Both the position numbers and the translations under genes were made by a program. Of a stretch of 64,000 nt of DNA, positions 43,006 to 51,155 are shown piece by piece (positions within the stretch are counted from its first letter, which is position 1; every line of letters starts with the position of its first letter). The DNA is from Deinobacterium chartae (GTDB lineage Bacteria; Deinococcota; Deinococci; Deinococcales; Deinococcaceae). Under the pieces are notes generated by a model. It had not been told where the DNA came from. It ran no database searches and saw only the letters and a program-made list of their open reading frames with translations. The stretch is from positions 62,001 through 126,000 of the forward strand of contig NZ_JACHHG010000008.1 in the NCBI RefSeq assembly GCF_014202645.1, in the 5' to 3' direction.

Positions 43006-45675
43006 ATGGCGGTACTCTCCATCGGTGACCGGCGCCTGGGCGCCATTTTGCTCGAGCAGGGCTACGTCAGCGACGACGACCTGCAAAAAGCCCTCGAGCG
43101 CCACGCTGAAATCGGCGGGCGCCTGTCGGACATCCTGATCGACTCGAACCTGGTGACCGAGCGCCGCATCGCCCGCGCGGTAGAAGAAGCGCTCGGCATT
43201 CCGCTGGTGAACCTCACCGCGGTCAAGATCCCGCCCGAAGTGCTCGCCCTGGTCGACGCAGAGACCGCCCAGAGCTATGGGGCCATTCCTTACGGCCTCG
43301 ACGCTCCCCAGATGCTGCTGCGCGTGGCCTTCGTGGACCCGCTCAACGCCCTGGCCGTCGAAAGCATCGAAGACGCCACCGGTTACACGGTCGAACCCTA
43401 CCAGGCCCTGCGTGACCACGTGCAGTGGGCACTGGCCACCTGCTACCCCGAGCTGGGCCTCGAGGTTCCCAAGCTCGAGGACCTCAACGACCCGCAGCAC
43501 GAACAGCTGGGCCGCAAGCTGCTGCGCCGGGGCCTGCTCAACGAACGCCAGCTCGACGAAGCGCTCGCCCTGCAAAAACAGAGCGGGGACGCCCTGGGCG
43601 AAACGCTGGTGGGGCTGGGCATCATCACGCAAGAACAGCTGTTCGAGGTGCTGGCCGAGCAGGCCGGGGTGCCGTTCATTCGCAACCCGCGTGACTACAA
43701 CCCGCCCGAGGACATCCTGGGCCTGATGCTGCGCGGCGATGCCCTGCGCATGCAGGCCGTGCCGCTCGAGGACCAGGCCGGGACGCTGCTGATGGCCGCC
43801 ACCGACTTTCGCCGTGCCGAGGACCTCGAGAAGGTGGTGGGCCGCCCGGTCAAGGTCGCGCTGATCACCCCGACGGCGCTGGACAACCTGATCGAGCGTT
43901 TCTATCCGGAAAAGGGCCGCTTGGGCGAAGCGCTGGTACGCGAGGGCGCTTTGGGCCGCGACCAGCTGCGCGAGGCGCTGCAGGTGCAGCGCAAGGCCGG
44001 CAAGAGCAAGCCGCTCGGCGAGGTGCTGATCGAACTCGGTTACGCCCCGGCCGAAGAGGTCGAGCGCGCCCTGGCCAAACAGCGCGCAGGCGGTGGCCGC
44101 CTCGAGGACACCCTGGTGCAGTCGGGCAAGATCTCGCCCGAGATGCTGGCGCGGTCGCTGGCGGTCCAGCTCGGCTACGAGTACATCAACCCGGCCGAGA
44201 CCCCGCCGGACGTCGGGGTGATCAACATGATCCCCGAAGCGACCGCACGGCGCTACACGCTGTTCCCGATGCGCCTGCAGGGCAAGTCGCTGGTGGTGGC
44301 CATGAAGGACCCGCGCCACGTGTTCGCCATCGACGACCTGCGGCTGATGACCGGGCGCGAGATCATCCCGGCGGTGGCCTCGGAGAAGGACATCGTCAAG
44401 CTGATCGAGCGCTACCACGGGGCCTCGGACATGGCAGCCCTCAACAAGGAGCTCGCCGCCGCCACCAAGAGCAAGGTCGAGAAAGAAGACGCGCAGATCG
44501 ACCTGCTCGACGACAACGCGGTGGTTCGGGTGGTGGACACCATCATCCGCGAGGCCGCGCTGGCCGAGGCCTCGGACATCCACATCGAGCCGAGCGCCGA
44601 GAAGGTCACGGTGCGGTTTCGTGTGGACGGCGCGCTGCGCGAGCACATGGAACTGCCCAAGTCCGCCGCCCCCTCGATCGCGGCACGCGTCAAGATCTTG
44701 GGCCAGCTCGACATCGCCGAGCGCCGTGTGCCGCAAGACGGTCGTCTGCGCTTCAAGAAGGGTACGGTTGACCTCGACCTGCGCCTCTCGACCCTGCCCA
44801 CCGTGTACGGCGAGAAGATCGTGATGCGCCTGCTGCAAAAGGCCAGCAACATCCCGGAAATCGAGGACCTGGGCTTCAGCCCGCACAACTTCCAGCGCTT
44901 CTACGACACCATCCAAAAGCCTTACGGCATCTTCTTGATCACCGGACCCACCGGCTCGGGCAAGTCTTTCACCACCTTCTCGATCCTCAAGCGCATCTCG
45001 CGGCCCGAGAAAAACACCACCACCGTCGAGGACCCGGTCGAGTACGAGATCCCCGGCATCAACCAGACCCAGGTCAACAACCAAGCTGGCCTGACCTTCG
45101 CGCGCGCCCTGCGCAGCTTCTTGCGTCAGGACCCCGACATCATCATGGTCGGTGAGATCCGCGACGCCGAAACGGCCAAGATCGCCACCGAAGCGGCCCT
45201 CACCGGTCACCTGGTGATCGCCACCTTGCACACCAACGACGCTGCCGGCGCGGTCACCCGCCTCGAGGAGATGGGGGTCGAGAACTTCAACATCTCCGCC
45301 TCCCTGATCGGCGTGCTGGCCCAGCGCCTGGTACGCCGGGTCTGCGCCAACTGCAAGACCGAGGTGTCCGCCGACCCCGAGGTGCTGCGACGCCTGGGCA
45401 TCTCCGAGCACGACGTGCGCGACGCGAAGCTGTACAAGGGTGCCGGCTGCGAACGCTGCAACGGCAGCGGCTACAAGGGCCGTATGGCCATCCACGAACT
45501 GCTGGTCATAGACGGGCCGGTTCGGGCCGCGATCAACGCCGGCAAAGCCGCCACCGAGATCAAGGACGTCGCCGAACTGCACTCGGGACTGCGTACCCTG
45601 CGCGCCGACGGCCTCGAGAAAGCCCTGCAGGGCATGACCACCCTCGAGGAAATCCTGGGTTCGACCTCCACCTGA
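43006..45675 (+). CDS. pilF: Type IV pilus extension ATPase PilF (PilB/GspE family)
   Basis: 889 residues, exactly the length of Thermus thermophilus PilF. Three N-terminal GSPII/MshEN domains are visible: R-R-L-G-A-I-L-L (from about 9), Q-L-G-R-K-L-L (about 166), and R-L-G-E-A-L-V (about 304), followed by a fourth-like half repeat P-L-G-E-V-L-I. In Thermus these bind cyclic-di-GMP. The ATPase follows: N2 domain, Walker A G-P-T-G-S-G-K-S at 647-654, Asp box D-P-D-I-I-M-V-G-E, His box near H-T-N, and a zinc tetracysteine C780, C783, C815, C818. It powers pilus assembly and natural DNA uptake. Coupled to pgeF-yqeG; pilT lies 74 bp downstream. Confidence 0.93.
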   Translation: MAVLSIGDRRLGAILLEQGYVSDDDLQKALERHAEIGGRLSDILIDSNLVTERRIARAVEEALGIPLVNLTAVKIPPEVLALVDAETAQSYGAIPYGLDAPQMLLRVAFVDPLNALAVESIEDATGYTVEPYQALRDHVQWALATCYPELGLEVPKLEDLNDPQHEQLGRKLLRRGLLNERQLDEALALQKQSGDALGETLVGLGIITQEQLFEVLAEQAGVPFIRNPRDYNPPEDILGLMLRGDALRMQAVPLEDQAGTLLMAATDFRRAEDLEKVVGRPVKVALITPTALDNLIERFYPEKGRLGEALVREGALGRDQLREALQVQRKAGKSKPLGEVLIELGYAPAEEVERALAKQRAGGGRLEDTLVQSGKISPEMLARSLAVQLGYEYINPAETPPDVGVINMIPEATARRYTLFPMRLQGKSLVVAMKDPRHVFAIDDLRLMTGREIIPAVASEKDIVKLIERYHGASDMAALNKELAAATKSKVEKEDAQIDLLDDNAVVRVVDTIIREAALAEASDIHIEPSAEKVTVRFRVDGALREHMELPKSAAPSIAARVKILGQLDIAERRVPQDGRLRFKKGTVDLDLRLSTLPTVYGEKIVMRLLQKASNIPEIEDLGFSPHNFQRFYDTIQKPYGIFLITGPTGSGKSFTTFSILKRISRPEKNTTTVEDPVEYEIPGINQTQVNNQAGLTFARALRSFLRQDPDIIMVGEIRDAETAKIATEAALTGHLVIATLHTNDAAGAVTRLEEMGVENFNISASLIGVLAQRLVRRVCANCKTEVSADPEVLRRLGISEHDVRDAKLYKGAGCERCNGSGYKGRMAIHELLVIDGPVRAAINAGKAATEIKDVAELHSGLRTLRADGLEKALQGMTTLEEILGSTST

Positions 45676-45749
45676 GTCCCGCGTTGCAATATTCCTGACC
45701 TTTACCCGCTCGCCCCGTACGCGGGCCCCAGGCGTACAAGGAGCTTTTC

Positions 45750-46913
45750 ATGCACCCTTCCAACGGACCCGCCGACATCACCGACATCCTGCGCTACGCC
45801 GTCGAACACAACGCCTCGGACATCATCTTGACCGCCGGGTTGCCCCCGCAGTTCAAGGTGCACGGTGATTACGGCGGCGCCGATTTCAGCCCGCTGACGC
45901 CCACCGAGACCCGCCGCCTGATGTACAGCATGATGAACGAAAAGCAGCAGCGCGCCTTCGAAGAGAACCGCGAGCTCGACTTCTCGTTCGCGCTGGCCGG
46001 AGCGGCACGCTTCCGCGTAAACGCCTTTATGCAGCGCGGTGTGGTCGGTGGAGTGCTGCGTCTGATCCCGACCAAGATCAAGTCGGTCGAAGAGATGGGC
46101 CTGCCGGCGCAGGTGGTCGAGATCGCCAACTCGCCGCGTGGCCTGGTGCTGGTGACCGGTCCAACCGGATCGGGCAAGTCCACCACGCTGGCCGCCATGC
46201 TCGACTGGATCAACACCAACAAGCGCCTGCACATCGTCACCATCGAAGACCCGATCGAGTTCATGCATAACCACAAGCAGTCGATCATCAACCAGCGCGA
46301 GGTGGGAGCGGACACCCTGGGCTTCCAGAACGCGCTGCGTGCCGTGCTGCGTCAGGCCCCGGACGTGATCTTGGTCGGCGAAATGCGCGACTACGAGACC
46401 ATCAAGGCCGCCGTAACCGCCGCCGAAACCGGTCACCTGGTGATGGGCACGCTGCACACCAACTCGGCTCCCGAGTCGATTGACCGTATCGTGGACGTGT
46501 TCCCCGAGGAACAGCAGGCACAGATCCGCGTGCAGCTGGCCAACAACCTGGTGGCGGTCATGACCCAGCAGCTGCTGCCCCACCTCTCGGGCAACGGCCG
46601 CGTGCTGGCCTATGAGCTCCTGATCGCCACTCCGGCGGTGCGCGCCCTGATCCGCGAGGGCAAGACCTACCAGATCACCTCGGTGATGCAGACCGGAGCG
46701 CAGCACGGCATGATCACCATGGACGCCTACCTCGCGCAGCTGTACAAGAAGCGCCTGATCTCGTACGAATCCGGCGTGGAGCGCGCGGTCGACTCGAAGG
46801 AATTCGTTCGCCTGGCCACCCAGAACGCGGAAGCTCCGGGCGGCGCGGGACAGCGCCCCGCCGCCGCGCCGCAACCGCCCGCCTCGAGTTCGGGGGGCTT
46901 TGGCCGACGCTGA
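45750..46913 (+). CDS. pilT: Type IV pilus retraction ATPase PilT
   Basis: 387 residues with CAAGGAG before ATG 45750. Walker A is G-P-T-G-S-G-K-S at 137-144, followed by the T-I-E-D-P-I-E-F Asp box, E-M-R-D-Y-E-T Walker B and H-L-V-M-G-T-L-H-T His box. The helix A-I-R-E-G-K (A-L-I-R-E-G-K-T-Y-Q) typical of PilT is present. The C-terminal 25 residues are Gly/Ala/Pro-rich and end in F-G-R-R, longer than in E. coli or Pseudomonas. PilT drives pilus retraction for twitching and DNA import. It is in the same transcriptional direction as pilF, and a very long hairpin follows it. Confidence 0.93.
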   Translation: MHPSNGPADITDILRYAVEHNASDIILTAGLPPQFKVHGDYGGADFSPLTPTETRRLMYSMMNEKQQRAFEENRELDFSFALAGAARFRVNAFMQRGVVGGVLRLIPTKIKSVEEMGLPAQVVEIANSPRGLVLVTGPTGSGKSTTLAAMLDWINTNKRLHIVTIEDPIEFMHNHKQSIINQREVGADTLGFQNALRAVLRQAPDVILVGEMRDYETIKAAVTAAETGHLVMGTLHTNSAPESIDRIVDVFPEEQQAQIRVQLANNLVAVMTQQLLPHLSGNGRVLAYELLIATPAVRALIREGKTYQITSVMQTGAQHGMITMDAYLAQLYKKRLISYESGVERAVDSKEFVRLATQNAEAPGGAGQRPAAAPQPPASSSGGFGRR

Positions 46914-46948
46914 CGTAGGGCTGGCGGGGTGGCCCGCCGAGCGATCAA

Positions 46949-46986
46949 GGCGGCTGGGACGCGAAACATTTCGCGTCCCAGCCGCC
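46949..46986. terminator. 18-bp perfect hairpin after pilT
   Basis: GGCGGCTGGGACGCGAAA, two-base loop CA, and exact complement. It lies 35 bp beyond pilT and 20 bp before the convergent small gene at 47007. T-run absent. Confidence 0.7.
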
Positions 46987-47006
46987 CACCGCTTTCTGGT
47001 CCCGGG

Positions 47007-47258
47007 TCAGTGTCGGCCCGTGCGGGCCTCGGAACCGCCCTGTTCCTCACGGGACTCCTGGCTGTGCCGGTCAAGGTCCTCGTCGCCCGGGCCTTCCTCG
47101 CGCGGTCGGGGCTCGGCCTCGTCGCGGTGCAGACCGCGGAAAGCCAGATCAGCCACCGCGTGCTCGGGGGTACCCTCCTCATCGCCGTTCAGGTGCCGGT
47201 TGGCCTCGAGGCGTTCTTGTTCTTCCCGCTCCTGCTGGGTGCGCGGCGTATCATCCAT
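47007..47258 (-). CDS. Small highly charged protein, 83 residues
   Basis: ATG 47258 has a strong GAGGAGG ribosome site. The sequence is almost entirely Glu, Arg, Asp, Gln and Gly (T-Q-Q-E-R-E-E-Q-E-R-L-E-A-N-R; D-E-E-G-T-P-E-H-A; R-P-R-E-E-G-P-G-D-E-D-L-D-R), predicted to be disordered apart from a central F-R-G-L-H. Highly hydrophilic small proteins in desiccation-tolerant bacteria often act as protectants, but that is inference. It may not be real; the ribosome site and a proper stop support it. No family. Confidence 0.5.
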   Translation of the reverse strand: MDDTPRTQQEREEQERLEANRHLNGDEEGTPEHAVADLAFRGLHRDEAEPRPREEGPGDEDLDRHSQESREEQGGSEARTGRH

Positions 47259-47411
47259 GCTCGGTCCTCCTCTGTTTCAGACTGAGCGTTCGGCGCGTGA
47301 GGGACGCAAGGGCGGCGTGAACCGGGCTTAAGGGTGGCCTGCAAGGACCTTTGTCTGCGCTGGGCCTCGAGGCGTTGGTTGGCCCGGCCTTCTCGCTGTA
47401 TTTGACGCGGC

Positions 47412-48260
47412 TTACTTCTCGATCGGCATGCCGACGATGTTGCCCCACTCGGTCCACGAGCCGTCGTAGTTCGCGACGCGCGGATAGCCGAGCAGGTAGC
47501 GCAGCACGAACCACGAGTGGCTCGAACGCTCGGCGATGCGGCAGTAGGCGATGATGTCCTTGTCGCTGGTGACGCCTTCGCCCTCGTACAGCGCCTTGAG
47601 TTCCTCGTAGGACTTGAAGGTGCCGTCCTCGTTGGCGGCCTTGGCCCAGGGGATCGACCTGGCGCCGGGAATGTGACCGGCGCGCAGCGCACCTTCTTGG
47701 GGGTAGGCGGCCATGTGGGTCAGCTTGCCGCTGTACTCGTCGGGCGAGCGTACGTCGACCAGGGCGCCCTTGCCGTCCTTGACCCGGATGATGTGCTTGA
47801 GCACATCGTCGCGGTAAGCGCGGATGCTCTCGTCGCGGTAAGGCACTGCGTACTCGGTGGCGGGATACGCGGGCACTTCGGTGGTGAGTTCACGGTTCTC
47901 GGCCACCCACTTCTGGCGCCCGCCGTTCATCAGCTTGGCGTTGGTGTGTCCGTTGTAGGCCCAGAACCAGAAGGCATACGCGGCCCACCAGTTGTTCTTG
48001 TCCCCGTAGAACACCACGGTGGTGTCGCGGGTCACGCCCAGGCGGCGCATCAGCTCGGCAAAGCCCTGCTCGTCGATGAAGTCCCGCACGTCCTCGCGCT
48101 GCAAGTCGGTGTGCCAGTCCACCTTGACCGCCCCGGGAATATGGCCGGTCTCGTACAGCAGCACGTCCTCGTTGACTTCGATCAGGCGAACGTTAGGGTC
48201 GTTGAGGTGCTCGGCCACCCAGTCGGTGGACACCAGAACTTCAGGATGTGCGTAGCTCAT
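47412..48260 (-). CDS. Thiosulfate sulfurtransferase (rhodanese), two-domain SseA/CysA type
   Basis: 282 residues with AAAGGAGG before ATG 48260. Two rhodanese domains: the first (about 1-130) is inactive and the second has the active-site loop Y-C240[11 protein letters not shown], the C-R-x3-R pattern of thiosulfate sulfurtransferases. The protein transfers sulfane sulfur from thiosulfate to an acceptor such as cyanide, thioredoxin or a cluster-assembly partner. It is divergent to sufE, so the pair shares a 106-bp promoter region, suggesting a link between sulfur donation and cluster building. Confidence 0.88.
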   Translation of the reverse strand: MSYAHPEVLVSTDWVAEHLNDPNVRLIEVNEDVLLYETGHIPGAVKVDWHTDLQREDVRDFIDEQGFAELMRRLGVTRDTTVVFYGDKNNWWAAYAFWFWAYNGHTNAKLMNGGRQKWVAENRELTTEVPAYPATEYAVPYRDESIRAYRDDVLKHIIRVKDGKGALVDVRSPDEYSGKLTHMAAYPQEGALRAGHIPGARSIPWAKAANEDGTFKSYEELKALYEGEGVTSDKDIIAYCRIAERSSHSWFVLRYLLGYPRVANYDGSWTEWGNIVGMPIEK

Positions 48261-48354
48261 GTTCAGCCTCCTTTGGCCATTTTAGCCAATTGTTTACTAC
48301 AAAGGTCAACTACCGACCGCGCACCACCTCACAACGCGGCTTGCACGTCAAGTA

Positions 48355-48360
48355 TACGAT
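48355..48360 (+). promoter_or_regulatory. Leaderless -10 element TACGAT
   Basis: TACGAT, six bases, then ATG 48367 of sufE; no ribosome site. It lies in the shared divergent region with the rhodanese gene. Confidence 0.55.
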
Positions 48361-48366
48361 GAGAAA

Positions 48367-48807
48367 ATGCCGAACCCTGAGACCCTCGAGAAACTTCCGC
48401 CAAAGCTGCGGGAAATCGTGCAGCTGTTCGCGAGTGCCCCCAAGAGCATGCGCTTGCAGGCCTTGCTCGAGTACTCCAAGAAGGTTCCGGCCCTGCCCGA
48501 ACGTTATCAGGGACACAACGCCATGGAGCAGGTCCACGAGTGCCAAAGCCCCTTTTTCCTGGCCACCGAGGTCGAAGACGGCCGCCTGAAGCTGTACTTC
48601 GACGTGCCCGCCGAAGCCCCCACCGTGCGCGGCTACGCTGGCATCCTCTCCGAGGGCCTGGGCGGCGAGACGCCCGAAGCGGTCCTGAACGTGCCGGATG
48701 ATTTCTATTACGAAATGGGCCTGGCCGAACTGATCACGCCCATGCGCCTGCGCGGCATGAGTGCGATCTTGCACCGCCTCAAGAACCAGGCGCGCAGCGC
48801 AGCCTGA
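48367..48807 (+). CDS. sufE: SufE-family cysteine-desulfurase activator
   Basis: 146 residues. The family core is recognised by L-P-P-K-L-R-E-I-V-Q-L-F, M-R-L-Q-A-L-L-E-Y-S-K-K-V-P and the persulfide-acceptor motif V-H-E-C59-Q-S-P-F-F, with Cys59 as the sulfur-accepting residue, followed by V-R-G-Y-A-G-I-L-S-E-G-L. SufE takes sulfur from SufS and speeds iron-sulfur cluster synthesis. No suf genes are adjacent, but a rhodanese is divergently next door. The gene appears leaderless. Confidence 0.9.
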   Translation: MPNPETLEKLPPKLREIVQLFASAPKSMRLQALLEYSKKVPALPERYQGHNAMEQVHECQSPFFLATEVEDGRLKLYFDVPAEAPTVRGYAGILSEGLGGETPEAVLNVPDDFYYEMGLAELITPMRLRGMSAILHRLKNQARSAA

Positions 48808-48825
48808 TCCGTCCCACAGTCCTCA

Positions 48826-48843
48826 GGCCGCCTTCGGGCGGTC
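48826..48843 (+). terminator. Weak terminator after sufE
   Basis: GGCCGCC-TTCG-GGCGGTC with one G-U pair, followed by TTCTCGTTTCTTT. A UUCG tetraloop makes it stable despite the short stem. Confidence 0.6.
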
Positions 48844-48995
48844 TTCTCGTTTCTTTCCGTGCCCCCTCCCAAACAGCCGGAAGACCCGCTAACGGTGACC
48901 GGCTCAAAGACCCTCCCCTTCGGCCGTTCCAGCCCATGTTTTCCTCGAGGGAAACCGGGGGAGGTCCGCTCCCCGAAGCGCAGCGGCCTTCACCG

Positions 48996-49721
48996 TCACA
49001 ACGAATCTCCAGGGCGCCCCTTGGGTGGCCCTGCGGCCGCGCTCTGTTCGGGCCCCTCGAGAAGCTCGCTTGGCTTGAACTTGCGTTCGGGGAGCAAGAT
49101 GCGCACCAGCCCCACGGTCCAGGCCAGACCGCACAGCCAGCCGCTCAGCACGTCGGTCGGATAGTGCACGCCGATGTACATGCGCGAGAACCCCATCAGC
49201 AGCGTGTACAGCGCTCCCAGAATGAACACCGTGCGCCGGTAAGGCGTGTACCAGTACACGGCCAGCAGCGACACCGCCAGGGTCATGCTGAACATCGCGT
49301 GCCCGCTGGGAAACGAGTGGTCGGTCATGCGCACCAGCGGTTCCCACAGCTCCGGGCGGGCGCGCACGAAAATCAGTTTCAGCACCAGGTTGATGAGCGC
49401 CGCACCGCCCAACGCCAGCAGCAAAAACACCGAAAGCCGCCTCGAGATGCGCCAGAAAGCCAGGGCCAGCAGCGGGCACACGATGGCCATCACCGTGCCG
49501 CCCCCGATGGTCGAGAGGGTCAGCATGGCGGTGTTCAGCCAGTCGGCCGACAGGCCGTGAATGGCCCACATCAGCCGTTCCTCGAGCGGAAACGGTTCGG
49601 CCTCGAGGACGTCCTCGGCGATGGCTCCAAAGATCACGAGCGGGAGCAGCACGCCCGAGAACAGCAGCAGCAGCCCACTCCAGCGGCGCAGCACCCAGTT
49701 CCACAGCGTGCGATAGGACAT
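48996..49721 (-). CDS. PAP2-family membrane phosphatase
   Basis: 241 residues from ATG 49721, preceded by TAAGCT at six bases (leaderless). Five to six membrane helices surround the PAP2 catalytic triplet: K-L-I-F-V-R-A-R-P (motif 1), F-P-S-G-H (motif 2), and S-R-M-Y-I-G-V-H-Y-P-T-D-V-L-S-G (motif 3). The enzyme removes phosphate from lipid phosphates such as undecaprenyl pyrophosphate, phosphatidylglycerophosphate or phosphatidate at the membrane. The cytoplasmic C-terminal tail is acidic/Pro-rich. It converges with the sufE unit. Confidence 0.88.
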   Translation of the reverse strand: MSYRTLWNWVLRRWSGLLLLFSGVLLPLVIFGAIAEDVLEAEPFPLEERLMWAIHGLSADWLNTAMLTLSTIGGGTVMAIVCPLLALAFWRISRRLSVFLLLALGGAALINLVLKLIFVRARPELWEPLVRMTDHSFPSGHAMFSMTLAVSLLAVYWYTPYRRTVFILGALYTLLMGFSRMYIGVHYPTDVLSGWLCGLAWTVGLVRILLPERKFKPSELLEGPEQSAAAGPPKGRPGDSL

Positions 49722-50004
49722 ACGACCAGCTTAAATCCTGGTGCTTTGGCGGTTCGACCCGAATTCCCCTAGGCCTGTTCTCCTGTAACTCATTTTCAGG
49801 GCGCGGGGCGTGCGGTTCTGCACGGTCAGCTCACAGCGCAAACTTCCGGTTTATCCCGTGATCTGCCGACTCTCCCGCAGTGATTCGGCCTCCTCTTGCG
49901 GAAGGCGCATTCACAGCAGGTGGTTCAGGGATCCCCTGCAGGTGCAGTCCGGAAAAACCCGCCGGGAGGTCAAGGTCAGCTGCGTGCATTTCCAGACGCC
50001 GTCC
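49722..50004. other. Intergenic, 283 bp
   Basis: Between the PAP2 gene start (minus) and the stop of the next minus gene. Holds the TAAGCT -10 of PAP2 at 49728-49733. The remainder shows no gene, hairpin with a T-run, or repeated motif; GGTTCGACCC at about 49753 superficially resembles a tRNA T-arm but no acceptor stem or anticodon arm surrounds it. Confidence 0.5.
49728..49733 (-). promoter_or_regulatory. Leaderless -10 element TAAGCT
   Basis: TAAGCT on the minus strand, six bases before ATG 49721. Identical element and spacing to that before the MFS gene. Confidence 0.6.
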
Positions 50005-50439
50005 TCAGCGCTGCGCTTTGCGCTTGGCGCGCCGACCATCCCCCCTGCGCGGCCGTTCTGTCCTCGAGGGGATTTTTCTGGCACTGTTCACGCCGGCTGC
50101 GCGGTCTGCCTGGTCGAGTTGCCGCACCAGCGCCTCGCTCCAGCTGCGCCCCGGGTCACCGCCCCACAGCAGCCAGGCGATATAGGCGTTCGAGGGAGCC
50201 TCGTCGCCCGGCCCGCTCCCGGAGTGTCCGACGGCAGCGTGGCGAAGAAAGTACTGGGCGATGTGTCGGGCCTTGCGGGCGTTGACGCGGCGGTGGGTGG
50301 TCAGGATGCGCGCGGTGGCCTCGTCACCGTAGCTGCCCCCGCGTCCGTGCTCCTGTCGCAGCTCGAGGCCCTTGCGCGCTGCCTCTCGCACGCTCGAGGG
50401 AATGCTGAAATCGATGTCCTTGTAGCGTGCTTTGGACAT
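50005..50439 (-). CDS. Small protein resembling a phage-associated domain
   Basis: 144 residues from ATG 50439, with AGGAGG upstream (the frame to 50457 adds M-D-T-G-G-R). The first 110 residues, S-I-P-S-S-V-R-E-A-A-R-K-G-L-E-L-R then G-R-G-G-S-Y-G-D, V-N-A-R-K-A-R-H-I-A-Q-Y-F-L-R-H and N-A-Y-I-A-W-L-L-W-G-G-D-P-G-R-S-W, match a helical domain I know from tails of phage prohead-protease and related proteins, found here alone. The last 35 residues are Arg/Lys-rich. Function unknown; may be a leftover of a phage or a recruited DNA-binding protein. No other phage gene is close. Confidence 0.6.
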   Translation of the reverse strand: MSKARYKDIDFSIPSSVREAARKGLELRQEHGRGGSYGDEATARILTTHRRVNARKARHIAQYFLRHAAVGHSGSGPGDEAPSNAYIAWLLWGGDPGRSWSEALVRQLDQADRAAGVNSARKIPSRTERPRRGDGRRAKRKAQR

Positions 50440-50638
50440 GCGTCCTCCTGTATCCATCTCAGCAGGCGGTCAGGAGGAAGCTGCGAGCAGGCCGTCAATA
50501 TGGCTTTAGCAAAAATTGGGAACGCCGTTCTCAACGGTGGCACCCGGTACATTTTGACTGCCTGGGTCGCAAGCCAATATCCAGGCGCAGGGGCAGTGAC
50601 CGCAGGTACGGCTACGGGCGCGCAGGGCTCAAAAAGCG
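50440..50638. other. Intergenic, about 200 bp
   Basis: Between the phage-domain gene and the terminator of the 50891 gene, all minus. Expected to contain the promoter of the phage-domain gene. Slightly lower GC than its surroundings; no gene with a ribosome site. Confidence 0.4.
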
Positions 50639-50665
50639 GGCTGGGAATCCGTTGGATTCCCAGCC
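50639..50665 (-). terminator. Intrinsic terminator of the 61-residue gene
   Basis: GGCTGGGAATCC, loop GTT (plus strand) and exact complement. On the minus strand it is followed by CGCTTTTT, a proper T-run, 41 bp beyond the stop at 50706. Confidence 0.85.
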
Positions 50666-50705
50666 TAGGCGAGAGGGGCGCCCTTGCGCCGATATGGGCC
50701 TCATC

Positions 50706-50891
50706 TTACGAGAGCACGGCCTTGCGAACTTCGGGGGCCTCGAGGCTCTGGGCCAGCGAGCGCAGGCCACGGGCCAGACGCCGACGCAGCGAGACACGCG
50801 GGAGCTGCGAGACCAGGCGGGCCTCTTCGCGCAGCTGGTACAGACGGTCGACCACCTGTTTGCTCTCTAGAACGTTCCATTCGTTATACAT
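50706..50891 (-). CDS. Small helical protein, 61 residues
   Basis: ATG 50891 follows a CGGAGGA ribosome site and the gene has its own terminator, so it is a real transcription unit. Two amphipathic helices: N-V-L-E-S-K-Q-V-V-D-R-L-Y-Q-L-R-E-E-A-R-L-V and L-A-R-G-L-R-S-L-A-Q-S-L. Unknown family; the start M-Y-N-E-W-N-V-L-E-S and the dispersed Arg suggest a small DNA- or protein-binding protein. No membrane segment. Confidence 0.65.
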   Translation of the reverse strand: MYNEWNVLESKQVVDRLYQLREEARLVSQLPRVSLRRRLARGLRSLAQSLEAPEVRKAVLS

Positions 50892-51115
50892 GGTTTCCTC
50901 CGGGAAACAGAATCGATGCTTTGACGGCTGCTCGGCAAAGCTGATCCAGCTCTCTCCCAGCTGAGATCATTCTGTCAAAAGAGCACGCAGTACAGCAGCG
51001 CCGCTCGGCCTAGACAGGTCTGAGGCCAGCGGCCTATCCCGCGGTAGGCATAATGTCGCAGCGAAAAATCTTTTCCTACACACTTTTTCTTCCGCAGCCG
51101 GGCCCACAACACACG
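50892..51115. other. Intergenic, about 220 bp
   Basis: Between the 61-residue gene start and the gmk terminator, all minus strand. TTGACAGAATGATCTCAG-type AT-rich sequence on the minus strand around 50968-50985 contains TTGACA (50979-50974) but with no clear -10 at 17 bp. No gene seen. Confidence 0.4.
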
Positions 51116-51141
51116 GGGAGCCATGCGGTGGCATGGCTCCC
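51116..51141 (-). terminator. Hairpin after gmk
   Basis: GGGAGCCATGC, loop GGTG, GCATGGCTCCC, 14 bp beyond the gmk stop. On the minus strand a GTGTGTTGTG stretch follows; T-run is weak. Confidence 0.65.
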
Positions 51142-51155
51142 TTCGCAGCTCCGGA

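Noticed and set aside
42985-45582. 865-codon minus-strand open frame opposite pilF
   Set aside because: Antisense shadow of pilF; no start site, ribosome site or domain.
49740-49765. tRNA-like T-arm GGTTCGACCC
   Set aside because: No matching acceptor stem, D-arm or anticodon arm around it.
50508-50700. Plus-strand frame beginning M-A-L-A-K-I-G-N-A-V
   Set aside because: It reads through the terminator of the minus gene and on beyond 50900, and its ATG has no ribosome site at the right spacing.
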